A DNA stretch of 64,000 bases from CAZLNO01 sp964561005. Lineage in GTDB: Bacteria > Pseudomonadota > Alphaproteobacteria > Kiloniellales > Rhodovibrionaceae. The position numbers and the translations under genes are program-made. The stretch spans positions 61,235-125,234 of the forward strand of contig CAZLNO010000001.1 of the NCBI GenBank assembly GCA_964561005.1, given 5' to 3'. Shown one piece after another: positions 60,897 through 64,000 of the stretch (position 1 is the stretch's first letter; each line of letters starts with the position of its first letter). A model generated the notes under the pieces. That model had not been told where the DNA came from. It was given only the letters and a program-made list of their open reading frames with translations, and searched no databases.

Positions 60897-61871
60897 GTGC
60901 CCGAGGACAAACCCCCCGAAGCGAAGCCCGAAGTCCTGCTGGTCAATCCGCTCTATGCCGGCACCATCGAGACGCTGGAGCGTGAGTTCACGCTGCACAA
61001 GCTCTACACCGCCGAGGACCCCCAGGCGCTGGTCGACGAGCTGGCGCCGCGCCTGCGCGCCATCGCCGGCGGCAAGGGCTGCGATGGCGACTTCCTGCGC
61101 CGGTTCCCGAAGCTGCGCATCGTCGCCAACTTCGGCGTCGGCTACGACACCGTGGACACCGCCTATTGCGCGGAGAACGGCATCGCCGTCACCAACACGC
61201 CGGACGTGCTCACCGACGAGGTGGCCGACACCGCCATCGCGCTCACCGTGATGACGGCCAAGCAGCTCGCCAAGGGCGACCGCTACCTGCGCGCCGGCGA
61301 GTGGGAGCGCTCGGGGGCGATGCCGCTGTCCCGCACGGTCGTGGGCAAGCAGATGGGCATCCTCGGCCTGGGCCGCATCGGCCAGGCCATCGCCGAGCGC
61401 GCCGAGGCGCACAAGATACGGGTCAGCTATCACGGCCGCACGCGCAAGGACGTGCCCTACCCGTATTACGACGACCTCGTGGCGATGGCGCGGGCGGTGG
61501 ACATCCTGATGGTGGTCACCCCCGGCGGCGCGGAGACGCGCCACCTCGTGGACCGCGAGGTGATGGAAGCGCTGGGTCCGGACGGCATGCTCGTGAACAT
61601 CGCCCGCGGCAGCGTGGTCGACGAGGCGGCGCTGGTCGACTGCCTGGAGAGCGGCGCGCTGGGCATGGCCGGGCTCGACGTCTTCGAGGACGAGCCGCGC
61701 GTGCCCGAGGCCCTGAAACAGATGACCGAGTGGGTGGTGCTGCTGCCACACCTGGGCAGCGCCACGCACGAGACGCGCGGCGCCATGGGCCAGCTCATGG
61801 TCGACAACCTCAAGGCCTTCTTCGCCGGCCGGCCCCTGCCCAGCGAGGTGCCCGAAACGCGCGGGCGGTAA
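60897..61871 (+). CDS. D-2-hydroxyacid dehydrogenase (glyoxylate/hydroxypyruvate reductase-like)
   Basis: The 324-residue protein has the NAD(P)-binding GILGLGRIGQAIAERAEAHK, the catalytic arginine in NIARGSVVDEAALVDCLESG, the glutamate in VFEDEPRVPEAL and the catalytic histidine in LLPHLGSATHETRGAM. It interconverts a 2-hydroxy acid and a 2-oxo acid. The start is GTG 60897 with GGAGG at 60887-60891. It is co-transcribed with the hydroxyacyl-CoA dehydrogenase from operator C and converges with the second TRAP permease, 19 bases away. Confidence 0.93.
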   Translation: MPEDKPPEAKPEVLLVNPLYAGTIETLEREFTLHKLYTAEDPQALVDELAPRLRAIAGGKGCDGDFLRRFPKLRIVANFGVGYDTVDTAYCAENGIAVTNTPDVLTDEVADTAIALTVMTAKQLAKGDRYLRAGEWERSGAMPLSRTVVGKQMGILGLGRIGQAIAERAEAHKIRVSYHGRTRKDVPYPYYDDLVAMARAVDILMVVTPGGAETRHLVDREVMEALGPDGMLVNIARGSVVDEAALVDCLESGALGMAGLDVFEDEPRVPEALKQMTEWVVLLPHLGSATHETRGAMGQLMVDNLKAFFAGRPLPSEVPETRGR

Positions 61872-61890
61872 CGGCGGGCTTCGGCTGCCG

Positions 61891-63801
61891 CTACTCCCCC
61901 GGCTCGTGGGCCGGTGCCGGCGCGCCGGCCGGGCGCAGCGGGAAGAAGACCTGGCCGACCAGCACCAGGCCGATCAGGGACGCGCCCACGGCGTCGGTCA
62001 TCAGTCCCGGCTTGATCAGGACCAGGGCGGCGGCGATCAGCAGCAGGCGCTCCCACCACCGCGCCGGACCCATCAGGTAGGCATGCAGCGCCGCGGCCAG
62101 GCAGACCACGCCGATGATCCCGGTGACGACCGAAATCGCGATGTGCCCGGGTTGCCCGATCATCAGCAGCGCCGGGGCGAAGACGAAGTAGAAGGGAATC
62201 ACGTAGCCCGTCGCCCCCAGCTTCAACGCCGCCAGGCCGCTCTCCCACAGGCCGGCGCGGCTGATCCCGTTGGCGGCGAAGACGGCCAGCGCCACCGGCG
62301 GCGTGATCGCCGAGAGCACGGCGAAGTACAGCGCGAAGAGGTGCGCCGCCTCGTTCATCACGCCCAGCTTGGTCAGCGCCGGCACCAGCAGCGAGGTCTG
62401 GACGATGTAGGCGGGCGTCGTCGGCATGCCCATGCCCAGGATAATCCCCGCCACCATCGTCAGCACCAGCGCCAGCAGCAGGGTCTCGCTGGACACCGCC
62501 AGGACGAACTGGGTGAAGGTGATGCCCAGGCCCGTCAGCGTGATCGTGCCGACGACGATGCCCGCCGTCGCGCAGGCCAGCGCCACCATCACGGCATTGC
62601 GCGCGCCGCCGGCCAGCGCCTCCAGGATCACCTTCGGCGTGAACACGCCACGGGTCTCCGGATGCAGCCAGGTCACCGGGATCACCGAGGCGATGCCGCA
62701 GAGCGCGGCGTAGGACGGCGTGTAGCCGTTGAACAGCACCACCACCAGGACCAGCAGCGGCAGGAAGAGGTGGCCGCGCGCCCGCAGCACGTCCTTCAGG
62801 CGCGGCAGGTCCGGCTTCGGCAGCCCCTTCAGGCCGATGCGCTTGGCCTCGAAGTGCACCGCCGTGAACACCGCGAGGAAGTAGAGCAGCGCCGGGATCA
62901 GGGCGAAGGCGGCGACGTTGAGGTAGCTGGTGCCCAGGAACTCCGCCATGACGAAGGCCGCCGCGCCCATGACCGGCGGCATGATCTGCCCGCCTGTGGA
63001 AGCCACCGCCTCCACCGCGCCAGCGAAGGCCGGGCGATAGCCGATGCGCTTCATCAGCGGGATGGTGTAGGTGCCGGTGGTCATCACGTTGGCCACCGCC
63101 GAGCCCGAGACCGTGCCGAAGAAGCCGGAGGTGATGATCGCCACCTTGGCCGGCCCGCCGGCGGTGTGCCCCGCCAGCGCCAGGGCGAAGTCCATGAACA
63201 GCTTGCCCGCCCCGCTGCGCTCGATGAAGGCGCCGAACATGATGAACAGGAAGACGTAGGTCGCCGAGACGCTGATCGGAATGCCGAAGATGCCCTCGGT
63301 GGTGAGATAGAGCTGGTCCAGCATGATCGCGACGGACTGGTTGCCGAGCGTCAGGCCGTAGGCCAGGAAGGCCGCGGCGGTGATCGTCAGCGCCCAGCCC
63401 GTCGCCCGTCGCGTGCCTTCCATGACCAGCAGGACCATCGCGATGCCGGCGACGTAGTCGACGAGCAGCGGGTCGTCGACGTAGTACATCCGCGAGAACA
63501 GGTAGTCGGTGTTCAGGATCGGATAGCCCGCCGCGAACAGGCTCAGCGCCACCAGCCCCAGGTCCAGCCAACTCGGCCGGTCGATCTCGCCCTTGCCGCG
63601 CGCCGGCAGGATCAGGAACGCCAGCACCAGCGCGAAGCCGAGGTGGGTGGAGCGGAAGGTGTAGGCGTCCGGCGTGCCGACGAAGGCGATGTAAAGGTGG
63701 AACGCCGACATCGTCACCGCGATGGCGGTGATGATCCACTTGAATGTCCGGGCGGGCAGGACCGAGAGCATGCGGGGCTCGACTGTCACACGGGCGGCCA
63801 T
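61891..63801 (-). CDS. Second TRAP transporter, fused DctQ-DctM permease
   Basis: The protein of about 636 residues has the fused TAXI-type layout: TTEGIFGIPISVSATYVFLF, IITSGFFGTVSGSAVANVMT, AVASTGGQIMPPVMGAAAFV and GMGMPTTPAYIVQTSLLVPA. It is paralogous to the permease at 54.9 kb but clearly diverged. No solute-binding protein gene is next to it in the window; one may lie beyond the right edge, although repeats occupy the last 165 bases. Start is ATG 63801; an upstream GTG at 63834 would add 11 residues. Confidence 0.9.
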   Translation of the reverse strand: MAARVTVEPRMLSVLPARTFKWIITAIAVTMSAFHLYIAFVGTPDAYTFRSTHLGFALVLAFLILPARGKGEIDRPSWLDLGLVALSLFAAGYPILNTDYLFSRMYYVDDPLLVDYVAGIAMVLLVMEGTRRATGWALTITAAAFLAYGLTLGNQSVAIMLDQLYLTTEGIFGIPISVSATYVFLFIMFGAFIERSGAGKLFMDFALALAGHTAGGPAKVAIITSGFFGTVSGSAVANVMTTGTYTIPLMKRIGYRPAFAGAVEAVASTGGQIMPPVMGAAAFVMAEFLGTSYLNVAAFALIPALLYFLAVFTAVHFEAKRIGLKGLPKPDLPRLKDVLRARGHLFLPLLVLVVVLFNGYTPSYAALCGIASVIPVTWLHPETRGVFTPKVILEALAGGARNAVMVALACATAGIVVGTITLTGLGITFTQFVLAVSSETLLLALVLTMVAGIILGMGMPTTPAYIVQTSLLVPALTKLGVMNEAAHLFALYFAVLSAITPPVALAVFAANGISRAGLWESGLAALKLGATGYVIPFYFVFAPALLMIGQPGHIAISVVTGIIGVVCLAAALHAYLMGPARWWERLLLIAAALVLIKPGLMTDAVGASLIGLVLVGQVFFPLRPAGAPAPAHEPGE

Positions 63802-63899
63802 GCCGCCTGTTGGTGCGAAGGAGGATGTGTCCACGTCCCGGCTCTTCGCCGAAGAAGGACTGATGTACCAGCTATCTCTTCGCGCCCGCGGCGCGACGC

Positions 63900-64000
63900 C
63901 TCTCCTTCGACAAGCTCAGGATGAGGCGTAAAGACTGTGAGCGGCGCAAAAACTTCCCTCATGCTGAGCTTGTCGAAGCATGAGCTTGTCGAAGCATGAG
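63900..64000. repeat. REP-like palindromes at the right window edge
   Basis: One unit is at 63900-63926 around CTTCGACAAGCTCAGGATGAG. An inverted unit CTCATGCT-N11-AGCATGAG is at 63958-63984, followed without a break by a second partial copy, CTTGTCGAAGCATGAG (63985-64000). The bases 63835-63899 before it hold the upstream region of the TRAP permease and no gene. Confidence 0.85.

Noticed and set aside
1..64000. tRNA, rRNA, transposase, integrase or phage genes
   Set aside because: None could be recognised on either strand; the dispersed REP-like palindromes are the only mobile-type elements seen.

Overview
The window is high-GC DNA (roughly 70 % by eye) with tight gene packing, many ATGA-type overlaps and frequent GTG/TTG starts. 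The nirXI-SECFDLGHJN order, the Lrp-, ppk/ppx- and TRAP-TAXI-type genes and the abundant CTCATGCT...AGCATGAG palindromes all suggest an alphaproteobacterium, probably a Rhodospirillales-like denitrifier. This assignment is inference; no rRNA is present.

Layout. (1) 1-12.2 kb is housekeeping: an ELM1-like protein (cut by the window edge), an Lrp/AsnC regulator, a udg-transglycosylase-moaB operon, a TPR lipoprotein with ispE, a ppk-ppx operon and a sixA-like phosphatase. (2) 12.2-32.7 kb is a nearly complete nitrite/nitric oxide respiration island: nnrS; norCBQD plus an extra cytochrome c; nirI-nirX (NosR/NosX-like) divergent from nirSECFDLGHJN; a DUF4202 gene; and a Crp/Fnr-family regulator of NnrR/Dnr type. 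Four palindromes of the exact form TTTGC-N6-GCAAA precede nnrS, norC, nirI and nirS, so the island looks like one regulon. No nos structural genes are in the window. (3) 32.9-37.4 kb is miscellaneous: an arylmalonate-decarboxylase-like protein without catalytic cysteines, DUF6064, a Tat-exported aldo/keto reductase, a small secreted protein, a cyclophilin and a nitroreductase. (4) 37.4-48.1 kb holds CoA-thioester metabolism: MaoC, a PaaK-like ligase, TetR, an acyl-CoA dehydrogenase, a DUF35/thiolase-like pair, an NDP-forming acyl-CoA synthetase, a flavin reductase, a ThDP enzyme and an SDR. (5) 48.1-52.4 kb is an RND efflux pump with its adaptor. (6) 52.5-63.8 kb has an IclR regulator, a second acyl-CoA dehydrogenase, a TRAP-TAXI transporter, an enoyl-CoA hydratase, a long 3-hydroxyacyl-CoA dehydrogenase, a D-2-hydroxyacid dehydrogenase and a second fused TRAP permease.

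The most interesting structure is a 27-bp, three-half-site operator found in the same register at three divergent promoters (47.3, 53.5 and 59.3 kb). It ties together uptake, CoA activation, dehydrogenation, hydration, 3-hydroxyacyl oxidation, a ThDP enzyme and the IclR regulator. It therefore predicts one IclR-controlled carboxylic-acid degradation regulon whose substrate I cannot name.

Repeats: 27-nt palindromes lie inside the nir operon (nirG/nirH and nirJ/nirN), around a 100-N assembly gap at 58.2 kb, and at the right edge.
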